A DNA stretch of 64,000 bases. Origin: Chitinophaga pinensis (lineage in GTDB: Bacteria; Bacteroidota; Bacteroidia; Chitinophagales; Chitinophagaceae). Position 1 is the stretch's first letter. Each line of letters begins with the position of its first letter. The stretch lies in NCBI GenBank assembly GCA_902167325.1, contig LR632930.1, positions 186,001-250,000 on the forward strand. The letters are read 5' to 3'. Made by a program: the position numbers and the translations under genes. Below the pieces are notes generated by a model that did not search any database, had not been told where the DNA came from, and saw only the letters and a list, made by a program, of their open reading frames with translations. Positions 45,901 through 54,059 of the stretch are shown one piece after another.

Positions 45901-46503
45901 TACCCTGATGAATGAAATAATAGTAATGATGATAGCGAGGATGGAAGCGATCAGCACAAAAATCGGGGTACTGTTGGCAAAGTTGGTCATCTGGCTGGTG
46001 CGCTCTGCCAGCAGTTTTTGTTCCGAAGTTTTCATTTCGGATATTATCATACGCGCCAGGTTCATTTGTTCCCTTCCCCGCTCAATATCTTCCGCAGTAA
46101 TTTCAAGGCCACGTTTCTTCTTAACAATATTATTATTCAGCACAGCCAGCCGCTGGCGGATGGCTTTTGTAAGTTCTTCAGCGGATGCCTGTTGCCGGGG
46201 ATTATCAGCCGTCATTTCCTTCGTGATCCGTATGTGCCGCATAATACTGTCTTCCGAACCCTGATAAGGGGAAAGGAAGTCTTCATCTCCCGTGATGATA
46301 AATCCCCGCTGAGAGGTTTCCGCATCTTTCAGATGGGATATAACATCATCCAGATGGCGGATCACCTGGTTGGTATGCTCCACCCATTCCGCACTGGAAA
46401 TGAGATTGCGGATGCTGATAATAGATGCACCCGAGCCAACGATCAATAGAAAAAGGGAAAAGCCGAAACCGATGATGAGGTTCCGTTGGAAATTAGATTT
46501 CAT
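42919..46503 (-). CDS. Hybrid histidine kinase: CHASE3-HAMP-GAF-HK-three receivers
   Basis: 1194 aa. Membrane segment (about 10-31), CHASE3 sensor (about 36-172, with AETSQRGFIITGDEDFL), second membrane segment (about 180-200), HAMP-like stretch, GAF domain (about 285-430), a long Glu/Gln-rich coiled coil (430-525), HisKA with His537 in FLANMSHELRTPLNS, ATPase domain, then three receivers. Receivers one and three keep the Asp in LLDIQLPVKDG and LMDMMMPEMDG; receiver two has LDMGVSHAK, a less typical form. This layout is like BarA/TorS-type phosphorelay kinases without a final Hpt domain. It overlaps the upstream receiver-PAS-kinase by four bases (ATGA), so they are translated together. Confidence 0.95.
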   Translation of the reverse strand: MKSNFQRNLIIGFGFSLFLLIVGSGASIISIRNLISSAEWVEHTNQVIRHLDDVISHLKDAETSQRGFIITGDEDFLSPYQGSEDSIMRHIRITKEMTADNPRQQASAEELTKAIRQRLAVLNNNIVKKKRGLEITAEDIERGREQMNLARMIISEMKTSEQKLLAERTSQMTNFANSTPIFVLIASILAIIITIISFIRVNGDYKQRNALQQALEQKDADITNRIRMTQEVASSISEGDYTARITDDADDGLGQLTVSLNRMAAALEKSFTDLSSREWLQTGVAALNDNMIGEYELEELAQRVLDFVVPYTNGNTGAVYIMEEGTRLRLYGRYAAEKDQLEEVLAFGEGLAGQCVASRKTIVLEDVPEGLLRMQVSCGTIQPKTIIAVPLFHERKVMGVLELSSLRHFNDNEKAFLESSVLNIGTVIHILENRKRLQELLEETQSQAEELQAQHSELENANSELEAQTEKLQASEEELRAQQEELVDVNSELEERARLLEETNRIVKDTNREIQRKAEELAQSTKYKSEFLANMSHELRTPLNSILLLSRLMVENNERNLSEEQIEYARVIQNSGKGLLMLIDEILDLSKIEAGKMDLVYTEAGVEEVVRDMRGLFEPLAREKGVAFETEIAENVQGVFETDRQRLDQILRNLLSNAIKFTNAGTVTLRAYRPDDYANTIAFCVRDTGIGISPDKLEVVFEAFRQEDGSTRRRFGGTGLGLSISRELARLLGGEIRLNSEQGKGSEFTVLLPVASGIGKVEKMSASELMPVKERSVYRQRFVSDAIPVGTVEDDRAGIVPGDRSILIVEDDLNFARSLLEFTRSKGYKGIVTVRGDEALPLAEQYIPAGILLDIQLPVKDGWEVMEDIKNSATVRHIPVHFMSSFQGKFKSLSKGAVDFMDKPLTIEKMDDIFRKIEFMLHQNPRKVLIVEENLQHAKALAYYLENYKVNTEIRDTINGSLESLQKKEVNCVILDMGVSHAKSYETLESVKEKPGLENVPIIVFTGKNLSREEESKIRSYADSVVVKVANSYQRIMDEVSLFLHLVEGEKKEIERPGNGLGRLAEVLKGKNILLADDDVRNIFSLTRALESFGMKVISATDGSEALEQLAQHTEIDIVLMDMMMPEMDGYESTRRIKANPATKHLPVIAVTAKAMKGDREKCIAAGASDYISKPVDIDQLLSLLRVWLYDAGK

Positions 46504-48101
46504 GTATCGCTGTCTTGTAATTGATTTTCGTGTTGATGTTGAAATACAGGAAGCACAAGGGTAAAAGTGGTACCCTCCCCTTCCTTACTGCTGGCCGTTA
46601 CCAGGCCTCCATGGGTGTCCACGATCTTTTTGACAATGGCCAGGCCAATGCCAGTTCCTTCAAATTCGTTGTGCCCATGCAGCCGCTGGAAAATGACGAA
46701 GATTTTATCGAGGTACTTTTCGTCGAACCCGATGCCATTGTCGGATACTGTAATGCGGCAGAATGCACCTACAGGGTTTCCCGCACCCACGAATGCCATA
46801 TCCGCTGTACGCTCTGCGCTGATAGTGATTTCAGGCGCAATGCCCCTGCGGGAAAACTTCACTGCGTTGCTGAGGATATTCTGGAATACCTGGCGCATCT
46901 GGGAAGGTATGGCATGCAGGGCAGGCACATCCGCCATATGAATAACGGCACCTTTTTCCCGGATGAGCAATTCCATATCGTCCAGTATATCGCGGAATAT
47001 GGTGTTAACGTCCGTTTCACGGAATTGCCCGCCGATGGATATACGGGAATATTCCAGCACATCGGTGATCAGGCTGTTCATCCGCGCGGCAGACGATACA
47101 ATCTTATTGAGATAGTACTCTGCCTCAGGCAGTTCAGGTCCAAACTTGCTGCTGATGAGATTACTGAATACCTGTATCTTTCGCAGCGGCTCCTTCAGAT
47201 CGTGTGATGCCACGTAGGCAAACTGCTGCAATTCGTGATTACTGTATTCCAGATCGCGGTTGGCCTGCCATAGTTCCCGGGTTCTTTCCTGCACCCGGTT
47301 CTCCAGCACCTGGTTCATCATTTTCTGCTCGTGGATATCCGTAAATATGCAGACCCATCTGGCTATGCTGCCGTCCTTCCAAACCGGGGTAAGACTCAGC
47401 TGGTGATACCTGAAGTCGCCATCGAGAATGGGCTTAATACTTACTTCGAATACCTGCTGTGCATTACCCGCAATGGCAATCCGGATGCACTCCGCAACAG
47501 AAAGTTCGCCTTCCTGTGTGGCAGGGAGTATTTGCAGGTTTGCTGCGTATTTATGCCAGTAACTATTTACGAATTCAATATCTCCCTGCGCGTTCAGCGT
47601 AAACGCAATCTGCTGTATGGATTCGAGGATGGAACGCAACTCGTCAAGGCTGTGAGACAGGGCTTCCTGAGCCAGCTTCCGCTCCGCCACTTCCTGCCGC
47701 AACGCTTCCTGTGCGGCCTGCAGCGCTGTAGTTTGCTGATGGAGCCGGTAAAAAGTACTCACCTTCAGCAGGAGAATGTCGGGGTCCACAGGCTTGGTGA
47801 TATAGTCCAGTCCGCCCGACGAGTAGCCCCGCGTGATGAACCGTTTTTCCACGCTAACCGCAGACAGGAATATAATGGGAATATCTTTCGACTTGCTGTA
47901 GCCTGTAATCGCTTCCGCCACTTCAAAACCGTCCATATCCGGCATCTGCACATCGAGGATGATCAGAAAATAGGTATTCTTCAGAATCTTCCTTAATGCC
48001 TCCTCACCCGAAGAGGCCGTGTCTACTTTAAAATGGTTCAGTTCCAGAAGTTGCTGCAGGGAATAGAGATTTTCAGGCCTGTCATCAACGATTAGTATCA
48101 T
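46500..48101 (-). CDS. Receiver-PAS-histidine kinase
   Basis: 533 aa from the ATG at 48101 (MILIVDDRPENLYSLQ); an ATG 13 codons upstream is open but adds residues before the receiver. Receiver (1-120, Asp50 in LIILDVQMPDMDG), coiled coil (125-160), PAS domain (about 160-260), then HisKA with His300 in QFAYVASHDLKEPLRKIQ and an ATPase domain (VSDNGIGFD, GTGIGLAIVKK). No membrane segment. It resembles phytochrome-type output kinases in its HisKA motif. First gene of the kinase-kinase-cheR operon. Confidence 0.93.
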   Translation of the reverse strand: MILIVDDRPENLYSLQQLLELNHFKVDTASSGEEALRKILKNTYFLIILDVQMPDMDGFEVAEAITGYSKSKDIPIIFLSAVSVEKRFITRGYSSGGLDYITKPVDPDILLLKVSTFYRLHQQTTALQAAQEALRQEVAERKLAQEALSHSLDELRSILESIQQIAFTLNAQGDIEFVNSYWHKYAANLQILPATQEGELSVAECIRIAIAGNAQQVFEVSIKPILDGDFRYHQLSLTPVWKDGSIARWVCIFTDIHEQKMMNQVLENRVQERTRELWQANRDLEYSNHELQQFAYVASHDLKEPLRKIQVFSNLISSKFGPELPEAEYYLNKIVSSAARMNSLITDVLEYSRISIGGQFRETDVNTIFRDILDDMELLIREKGAVIHMADVPALHAIPSQMRQVFQNILSNAVKFSRRGIAPEITISAERTADMAFVGAGNPVGAFCRITVSDNGIGFDEKYLDKIFVIFQRLHGHNEFEGTGIGLAIVKKIVDTHGGLVTASSKEGEGTTFTLVLPVFQHQHENQLQDSDT

Positions 48102-48238
48102 AATAATCTCATAAACAGGGGTAAAATATAGTTTTTTCAATCAATGGAACTGTAGATTCTTTTCTACACTCAATTGTTTGATTTTCAAATCAATACAACC
48201 CAACTGCCATGGCATGGTTTTTATGTACAAATAAAAAA

Positions 48239-48268
48239 GGGAACAGCGCCTATCACAACGCTGTTCCC
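48239..48268 (-). terminator. Terminator of the efflux operon
   Basis: GGGAACAGCG and CGCTGTTCCC form a perfect 10-bp stem with a 10-base loop; six Ts follow on the minus strand, 28 bases after the adaptor stop. Confidence 0.85.
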
Positions 48269-48295
48269 GGTCATACTGCCACTCATTGATTCGTA

Positions 48296-49396
48296 TCACT
48301 TCTTTATGGAAACGGCAGCGCCGTTCCTGATCTCGTCGTTGGCTTTTTCCACAAGCATATCTCCTTCATTGAGGTTTCCGAATATTTCAGTTTTACCATC
48401 GGCTTCACGTCCTTTCTTTACATCTACCCATTCCGATTTTTGTCCGTTCACGCGGATAACAAATATCTTCTCCGTGGAGCTTACCACGGCAGTGGATGGT
48501 ACTACAAACACGCTGTCGGCGGTGGATAGCGGAATATGTACTTCCGTGACCATTCCAGGGAGCAGGAGTTTGTCAGCATTGTTTACATCCATCTCTACGC
48601 GTTGTGAGCGGAGGCGGGAATCCAACGCACCGGCAAGGCGGTTGATGACTGCTGTAAACTCACGGCCGCCAAGGGAGCGTACTACAAATTTTACGTTGCT
48701 GTTTGCTTTCAGATAAGAGGTATACGCCTCCGGAACGGAAACTACGAGGCGGAGCTTCTTCTGTTCCTGCAGGGTAAACAGTGGCAGCTCAGCGCCTTTA
48801 CCGGTAGGGCCTACGTAAGCGCCTGCACTTACATTACGGGCAGAGATAACGCCGCCGAAAGGGGCGCGGATCTCCAGGTAATTGCGCTGGTCGGTGATTT
48901 CACGATAGGCGGCTTTGGCAGATTCTTTCTGCGCAAAATCGCTCTGCTGCTTAGCGAATGCCATATCCAGATCGTTCTGGGAAACAGTACCCGGCGTGAG
49001 GCTCGTTTGATATAAGCGGTCGTAATTAGCTTTGCTGGCAAGATAAACTGCTTCCTGCGAACGGAGGCGCGATTCCGCCCCGGCCAGGGCCGAGCCCAGC
49101 TCAGGGGCTTCCATTGTAGCGAGCACCTGCCCTGCCTGTACAGTGGAACCTACATCCACATTCAGCCGGCGTACAAAACTGCTCACCTTCGCGTAGAGAT
49201 CTACCTGCTGGAATGCCTGCAGCTCTCCCGGCGTTCTCAGGGAAGCGGAGAAAATTTCTTTCCCCAGCGGAAACGCAGTAACTGCCGTAGCCGTTTCTGC
49301 TTTTACATTTTCCGGTTTGCTCTGCGAAACACCGCAACCGGCCAGCCATACAGCTGCTGCAAGGGCCAGGCCCGATGTTTTATTGATTGTGATCAT
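48296..49396 (-). CDS. RND efflux periplasmic adaptor (HlyD/AcrA type)
   Basis: 366 aa lipoprotein (lipobox LAGC near residue 21). It links the inner-membrane pump to TolC. The lipoyl half-motifs (QVDLYAKVSSFVRRLNVDVG, TVQAGQVLATMEAPEL and IRAPFGGVISARNVSAGAYV), an alpha-hairpin and a beta-barrel domain are visible. Its start overlaps the end of the pump gene by 17 bases, so the order in the operon is TolC, pump, adaptor, which is not the common adaptor-first order. Confidence 0.94.
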   Translation of the reverse strand: MITINKTSGLALAAAVWLAGCGVSQSKPENVKAETATAVTAFPLGKEIFSASLRTPGELQAFQQVDLYAKVSSFVRRLNVDVGSTVQAGQVLATMEAPELGSALAGAESRLRSQEAVYLASKANYDRLYQTSLTPGTVSQNDLDMAFAKQQSDFAQKESAKAAYREITDQRNYLEIRAPFGGVISARNVSAGAYVGPTGKGAELPLFTLQEQKKLRLVVSVPEAYTSYLKANSNVKFVVRSLGGREFTAVINRLAGALDSRLRSQRVEMDVNNADKLLLPGMVTEVHIPLSTADSVFVVPSTAVVSSTEKIFVIRVNGQKSEWVDVKKGREADGKTEIFGNLNEGDMLVEKANDEIRNGAAVSIKK

Positions 49397-52300
49397 ACAG
49401 GGAGGGTATATAGTGTTTACTTTCTTTGTTTTCAGGATTGAGGGAAACGCTTTGATTGGATGCTTTCTTCATTACCCAGCCAAATACCAGCGGGAGGATC
49501 ACCAGGGCGGCTACCGTGGAGGCTATCAGCCCCCCGATCACTGCACGCCCCAAAGGCGAAACCTGGTCGCCACCTTCGCCATGCCCGATAGCCATGGGGA
49601 TCATACCTACCACCATCGCAAGGCTCGTCATAAGGATCGGGCGGAGGCGCAATGCCGCAGCTTCTTTGGCAGAGGCTATCGCATCGCCGTTATGCTTACG
49701 CAAATGCTCCGCATTGGTGATGAGCAGCACTGCGTTGGAGATCGATACACCTACAGACATGATGATGCCCATGTACGATTGCAGGTTGAGCGTGCTGCCT
49801 GTTATCCGCAGCAACACCAGCGATCCCAGGATTACGGCGGGCACCGTCGTCAATACCACAAAAGATACGCGGAACGACTGGAAGTTTGCCGTGAGCATCA
49901 GGAAGATCACGAGGATCGCCACAATGAGGCCGCTTTGCAGACTGCTCAGCGTTTCTGTGAGGGTGGTGCTAAGCCCCACCGGTTCCATGGTAAGCCCGCG
50001 TGGAAGTTCACCCAGCGTAGCAATCGCCGCTTTCACATCTTCACTCGCCGTTCCAAGATCAGTATCATACAGGTTCGCCGTCACGGAAATCATGGGCATG
50101 GCGCCGAGGTTATCATTCTCTCCGTATGTGGTGCCGGGCGTGATGGTGGCCACGTCACCCAGCACAGGGCGCGATGCATTCTTCATCAGCGGGATCTCTG
50201 CGATCTCGTCTATACTGTTCATCTTGTTTTCAGGTATCTGTACCTGCACACTGTAGCTGAGTCCTGCTTTTTCATCTACCCACACATTCTTCTCCGTTAA
50301 CCGGCTGGAGGAGGTGGAGGCGATGAGCGACCGCGTTACATCGGTCATATCTCCTCCCAGCTGCGCCAATCGCGTACGGTCTACCTCAATATTGATCGAG
50401 GGGTATTTGGTAGATTGCTGCAGCTGCACGTCGCGCATGTAATGGATATCCTTCAGCTTAGCGATAATCTTGTTCGCGTATTCTTCATTGAGCTTTTTAT
50501 TCCTGCCCGAGATGCGTACTTCCACCGGTGTGGGCGATCCCTGACTGAGGATCTTGTCGGTAAGCTCGATTGGCTCGAACGAGAGTGTCATGTCAGGAAC
50601 TTTATCTTTCAGTCCGGCCCGCAACTGCTCTTTCAGCTCCTCCAGCTCAAAGTGTTTATCTTTATTCAGGCTCACCTGCAGCACGGCTTCATGCGGCCCG
50701 GCCATGAACAAATAGATCGGGCTTACAGAAAATAAAGCAGGGTGCTGCCCTACGTAGGCCGATGTAATGCTGATATTTTCTTTACCAATAATTTCTTCGA
50801 TCGTACGAATGGCGCGGAGTGTTTTCTCTTCCGTTCTTTCCATACGCGTACCTTCTTCCGCACGGAGCCTTATCTGGAACTGGCCGCCATTGGTACGGGG
50901 CAATACATCGCGCCCGATGCCTGCGAGCAGCCACGCGGCGAGTCCGCTGATGATAACGAGATAGGCGATTACCACGGGTTTGCGGATGGGCATGAGTTTT
51001 TCGATCATCACCATGAAGCGCCCCCGGAATTTCTCGAAGCGGCTGATCTTTCCATCATTGTTACTGTCTGCTCTTTCCACGAGTACCTTCTTCTGATCCC
51101 AGGTATCGTCTTCATTGGCAGGCACATGTCCTTTCTTATGGCCTTTCATGATCCAGTTGGCCATTACCGGCACAAACGTCTGCGAAAGGAAGTACGAAGT
51201 GATCATGGAAAAACCAATGGCAAGCGCCAGCGGGAGGAACAGTGATCCGGGGATGCCCGTCATTGTGAATGCAGGAGCAAACACGGCAAGGATACAGAAC
51301 AGGATCAGCAGTTTAGGGAAGGCTATTTCCTTACACGCATCCCAGATGGCGAGGGCTTTTGGCTTGCCCATATCCAGGTGCTGGTGTATGTTCTCTATCG
51401 TTACCGTACTCTCATCAACCAGGATGCCGATGGCGAGGGCAAGACCGCTAAGGGTCATGATATTGATGGTTTGGCCGAACAGATGCAGGAACAGCACACC
51501 GGAGATGATGGAAATAGGTATGGTAAGGATTACGATGAGCGCACCGCGGAGGTCGCCCAGGAAAAGTACTACCATCAACCCGGTAAGGATTGCACCGATG
51601 ATACCTTCGCTGACGAGGCTCTTCACCGCATTCATTACGTACGTGCTCTGGTCGAACTCGTAACTGAGTTTCACGTCTTCCGGCAGTTGCGCCTGCAGGC
51701 GGGGGATCGCTTTCTTCAGGTTCTGTACCACTTCCCAGGTAGAGGCATCGGCCGATTTGGCAACGTTGAGGTACACTGAACGACGGCCGTTTACCAGGGC
51801 ATAGCCCGCGGCAATATCCGCACCGTCTTCCACCGTAGCCACGTCACGCAGGTAGAGGTTTTGCACACCGCCTTTAAATAGCGGGATGTTCTCGAAATCC
51901 TTGATGTTCTTAACGGTGGTATTGGTAGGAGTAATATAGTTTTTATCGCCAATACGCACATTGCCGGAGGGGGCTACCTGGTTGTTGAACCGGAGTGCTT
52001 CCACCAGCTGGTCGGGCGTGAGGTGATGGATACGCAGCAGCTCGGGATCAGCTTTGATCACCACGGTACGGATGTTCCCTCCGAATGGCGGCGGTGCCAC
52101 CAGCCCGGGGATGGATGTAAACGAAGCACGGACGTACACGTTGGCCATGTCCATCAGTTCGTTGTTGGTCCGCTTATCGCTGCTGAGTACCAGCTCGCCC
52201 ACGGGTAAGGTAGACGCATCGAAGCGGATGATAAACGGAGGCTGCGAACCAGGCGGGAAGATAGCCTGTGCGCGGTTGGAGAAAGCCGATACTTCCGCAG

Positions 52301-52613
52301 CGGCCTGGCTCATATTGGTGCCTTCGTAGAAGTTAAGCTTCATGAGCGTGAGGCCCTGAACATTCTTTGTTTCGATGGATTTCACACCGTTCACGAAGAG
52401 CAGGATATTCACGTATTGCTTAGCAAAAAAGGCTTCCATCTGGTTGGGTGTATAACCGCCAAACGGGTGTGCGATGTACAGCACCGGCATGTCGAGCTTG
52501 GGAAAGATATCTACTTTCACTTCCTGCACCGATTTGACGCCGAAGAAAAACAGCCCGGCCACCAGTACGAGGATGGTGATCGGTTTGTCCAGTGCGCTTC
52601 TGATGAGTCCCAT
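49380..52613 (-). CDS. RND efflux permease with EF-hand-like loop
   Basis: 1077 aa proton-driven inner-membrane pump of the AcrB/CzcA superfamily with twelve membrane segments and two large periplasmic loops. The fourth segment reads LALAIGILVDESTVTIENIH: the charged pair is Asp400-Glu401 in place of Asp-Asp in AcrB, a form seen in Bacteroidota pumps. The cytosolic loop between segments six and seven (about 490-545) is extended and carries the EF-hand-like calcium loop DSNNDGKISRFE (516-527), which is unusual for this family. Substrate unknown. It lies between the TolC gene (13 bases upstream) and the adaptor gene. A two-component system and a matching tandem repeat lie upstream. Confidence 0.94.
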   Translation of the reverse strand: MGLIRSALDKPITILVLVAGLFFFGVKSVQEVKVDIFPKLDMPVLYIAHPFGGYTPNQMEAFFAKQYVNILLFVNGVKSIETKNVQGLTLMKLNFYEGTNMSQAAAEVSAFSNRAQAIFPPGSQPPFIIRFDASTLPVGELVLSSDKRTNNELMDMANVYVRASFTSIPGLVAPPPFGGNIRTVVIKADPELLRIHHLTPDQLVEALRFNNQVAPSGNVRIGDKNYITPTNTTVKNIKDFENIPLFKGGVQNLYLRDVATVEDGADIAAGYALVNGRRSVYLNVAKSADASTWEVVQNLKKAIPRLQAQLPEDVKLSYEFDQSTYVMNAVKSLVSEGIIGAILTGLMVVLFLGDLRGALIVILTIPISIISGVLFLHLFGQTINIMTLSGLALAIGILVDESTVTIENIHQHLDMGKPKALAIWDACKEIAFPKLLILFCILAVFAPAFTMTGIPGSLFLPLALAIGFSMITSYFLSQTFVPVMANWIMKGHKKGHVPANEDDTWDQKKVLVERADSNNDGKISRFEKFRGRFMVMIEKLMPIRKPVVIAYLVIISGLAAWLLAGIGRDVLPRTNGGQFQIRLRAEEGTRMERTEEKTLRAIRTIEEIIGKENISITSAYVGQHPALFSVSPIYLFMAGPHEAVLQVSLNKDKHFELEELKEQLRAGLKDKVPDMTLSFEPIELTDKILSQGSPTPVEVRISGRNKKLNEEYANKIIAKLKDIHYMRDVQLQQSTKYPSINIEVDRTRLAQLGGDMTDVTRSLIASTSSSRLTEKNVWVDEKAGLSYSVQVQIPENKMNSIDEIAEIPLMKNASRPVLGDVATITPGTTYGENDNLGAMPMISVTANLYDTDLGTASEDVKAAIATLGELPRGLTMEPVGLSTTLTETLSSLQSGLIVAILVIFLMLTANFQSFRVSFVVLTTVPAVILGSLVLLRITGSTLNLQSYMGIIMSVGVSISNAVLLITNAEHLRKHNGDAIASAKEAAALRLRPILMTSLAMVVGMIPMAIGHGEGGDQVSPLGRAVIGGLIASTVAALVILPLVFGWVMKKASNQSVSLNPENKESKHYIPSLYDHNQ
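51033..51068 (-). other. EF-hand-like loop within the RND permease
   Basis: Codons 516-527 encode DSNNDGKISRFE, which fits the 12-residue EF-hand loop rule: Asp1, Asn3, Asp5, Gly6, Ile8, Ser9 and Glu12. The flanks (KVLVERA before, KFRGRFMVMIEKL after) are helical. Confidence 0.6.
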
Positions 52614-52626
52614 GTTGATGCTATGA

Positions 52627-54033
52627 TTAAAATTCGTTGATAAATAGTCCGAAATTACCAGCTGCCGCAGCCTTCAGCAGCAGTGCCTGCCATACGTTGC
52701 TGTATGCCACGTCCCGGTCGGTTTCTGCGCGGTTCAGGGTATACATTGCCTGCGTAACATCTACCAGTGTGCTCAGTCCGTTCTTATACATCACCGTTTT
52801 CTGGAGGTATGCATCGGAGGCCGATTTAATCTGAACCAGTGCTTCGCGGTAGGTGTCCAGCGCGTTCTTCATCTTCGTATCGGCCAAGGTGAGCTGCGCT
52901 TTCAGCTGCTGGTCGGCCACTTCCATTTCTTCCTGCAATGCTTTTGAAGTGTATTCCTGCGCCAGCTTCTGCCGGTTCACCCGCATAATACCGGTGAGGT
53001 TCCAGGTTACACCTACACCCAGCAGGTAGTTGGTCCTGTTGGGTTTTACCCCATCCCAGTAATTTTGGGTAAAGGCAGTATGGTCGGTGATATATTCCGC
53101 TTTAAAGCCCGATGCCCGCGTTTGCAGGATGCTGAACAAACTGAAGGCCGGGTATTGCAGTGTACGGATGTATTTCTCCTGCTCCTGGCTGAGCTGAATA
53201 CGGCTCTGGTAATATTGAAGAACAGGATGCCCTTCCGGCCGGAGGGCCACCGTATCGGTCACCACTACAGGCAGGCGTGTGAGAATGAGAGAGTCGAGCA
53301 CGAAGGTCGAAGGAGCTACACCCATGAGCTGCGCCAGCTGGTTGCCCTGCTCCTGCTCCAGATCACGCGAGCGGGTGAGGGAAATACGTGCACTGGCTAC
53401 TTCCGCATTTGCAAGGGAAGAGTCTACTCCCGCAATAAGCCCGTTTTTGGCACGCCGGGTAACTACGGAACGGAAGGTATCGGCCCTTTCCAGATTGCGC
53501 TCCCAGGCCTTGGTAAGGCGCTGGGCAGCCAGCAGGTTGAGGTATACTGCAGACACTTTCACTTCGTGACGGAACTGCTCCTGCTGCCAGTCGTACTCAT
53601 CACGGCGAACGAGCGATTCGGCAGCTTTCACCTTTTCCTTCATTCTGCCAAAGGCAAAGAATTCCCAGTTTATATTGGCGAGATAGAGCGCCCCGAATGC
53701 GGCGTTCCAGTTTTGCTCCGGCATAGCCATACCGGAAGAGGCCACGCCCAGGCCTCCAAAGCCGTAGAGCGGACCGTTCTGGCCATTGATAGTGCCATAG
53801 TCCTGCTGAGCCGAAATACTGAAGTTAGGCAGGTAATCCCGCCGGGTCTGGTCAGCAGTAGCTTTCGAAGCGTTGACGTAGTTGGCCTTGGCCTTGATGG
53901 AACCGTAGTTGTTCAGTGCCGTATGTACAGCATCTTTCAGGGTTAGCACCTGCGCACGGGCGCCGGTGAAACCGGAGAGAAGGATAACAGACAACAGCAG
54001 ATGAACCGGATAGCGTAATGTCATCTGAATCAA
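52627..54033 (-). CDS. TolC-family outer-membrane efflux protein
   Basis: 468 aa with signal peptide (LLLSVILLSGFTGARAQ). Two repeats of the OEP fold are visible: ALNNYGSIKAKANYVNASKA, then helical hairpins (ERADTFRSVVTRRAKNGLIA, SLANAEVASARISLTRSRDL) and the second half (QLKAQLTLADTKMKNALDTY). It forms the outer-membrane channel of the pump encoded next. First gene of the efflux operon; a tandem 11-bp repeat lies 65 bases before its start, inside the end of the kinase gene. Confidence 0.93.
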   Translation of the reverse strand: MIQMTLRYPVHLLLSVILLSGFTGARAQVLTLKDAVHTALNNYGSIKAKANYVNASKATADQTRRDYLPNFSISAQQDYGTINGQNGPLYGFGGLGVASSGMAMPEQNWNAAFGALYLANINWEFFAFGRMKEKVKAAESLVRRDEYDWQQEQFRHEVKVSAVYLNLLAAQRLTKAWERNLERADTFRSVVTRRAKNGLIAGVDSSLANAEVASARISLTRSRDLEQEQGNQLAQLMGVAPSTFVLDSLILTRLPVVVTDTVALRPEGHPVLQYYQSRIQLSQEQEKYIRTLQYPAFSLFSILQTRASGFKAEYITDHTAFTQNYWDGVKPNRTNYLLGVGVTWNLTGIMRVNRQKLAQEYTSKALQEEMEVADQQLKAQLTLADTKMKNALDTYREALVQIKSASDAYLQKTVMYKNGLSTLVDVTQAMYTLNRAETDRDVAYSNVWQALLLKAAAAGNFGLFINEF

Positions 54034-54059
54034 AATGAACGAATTAAAGCATGGCAGCC

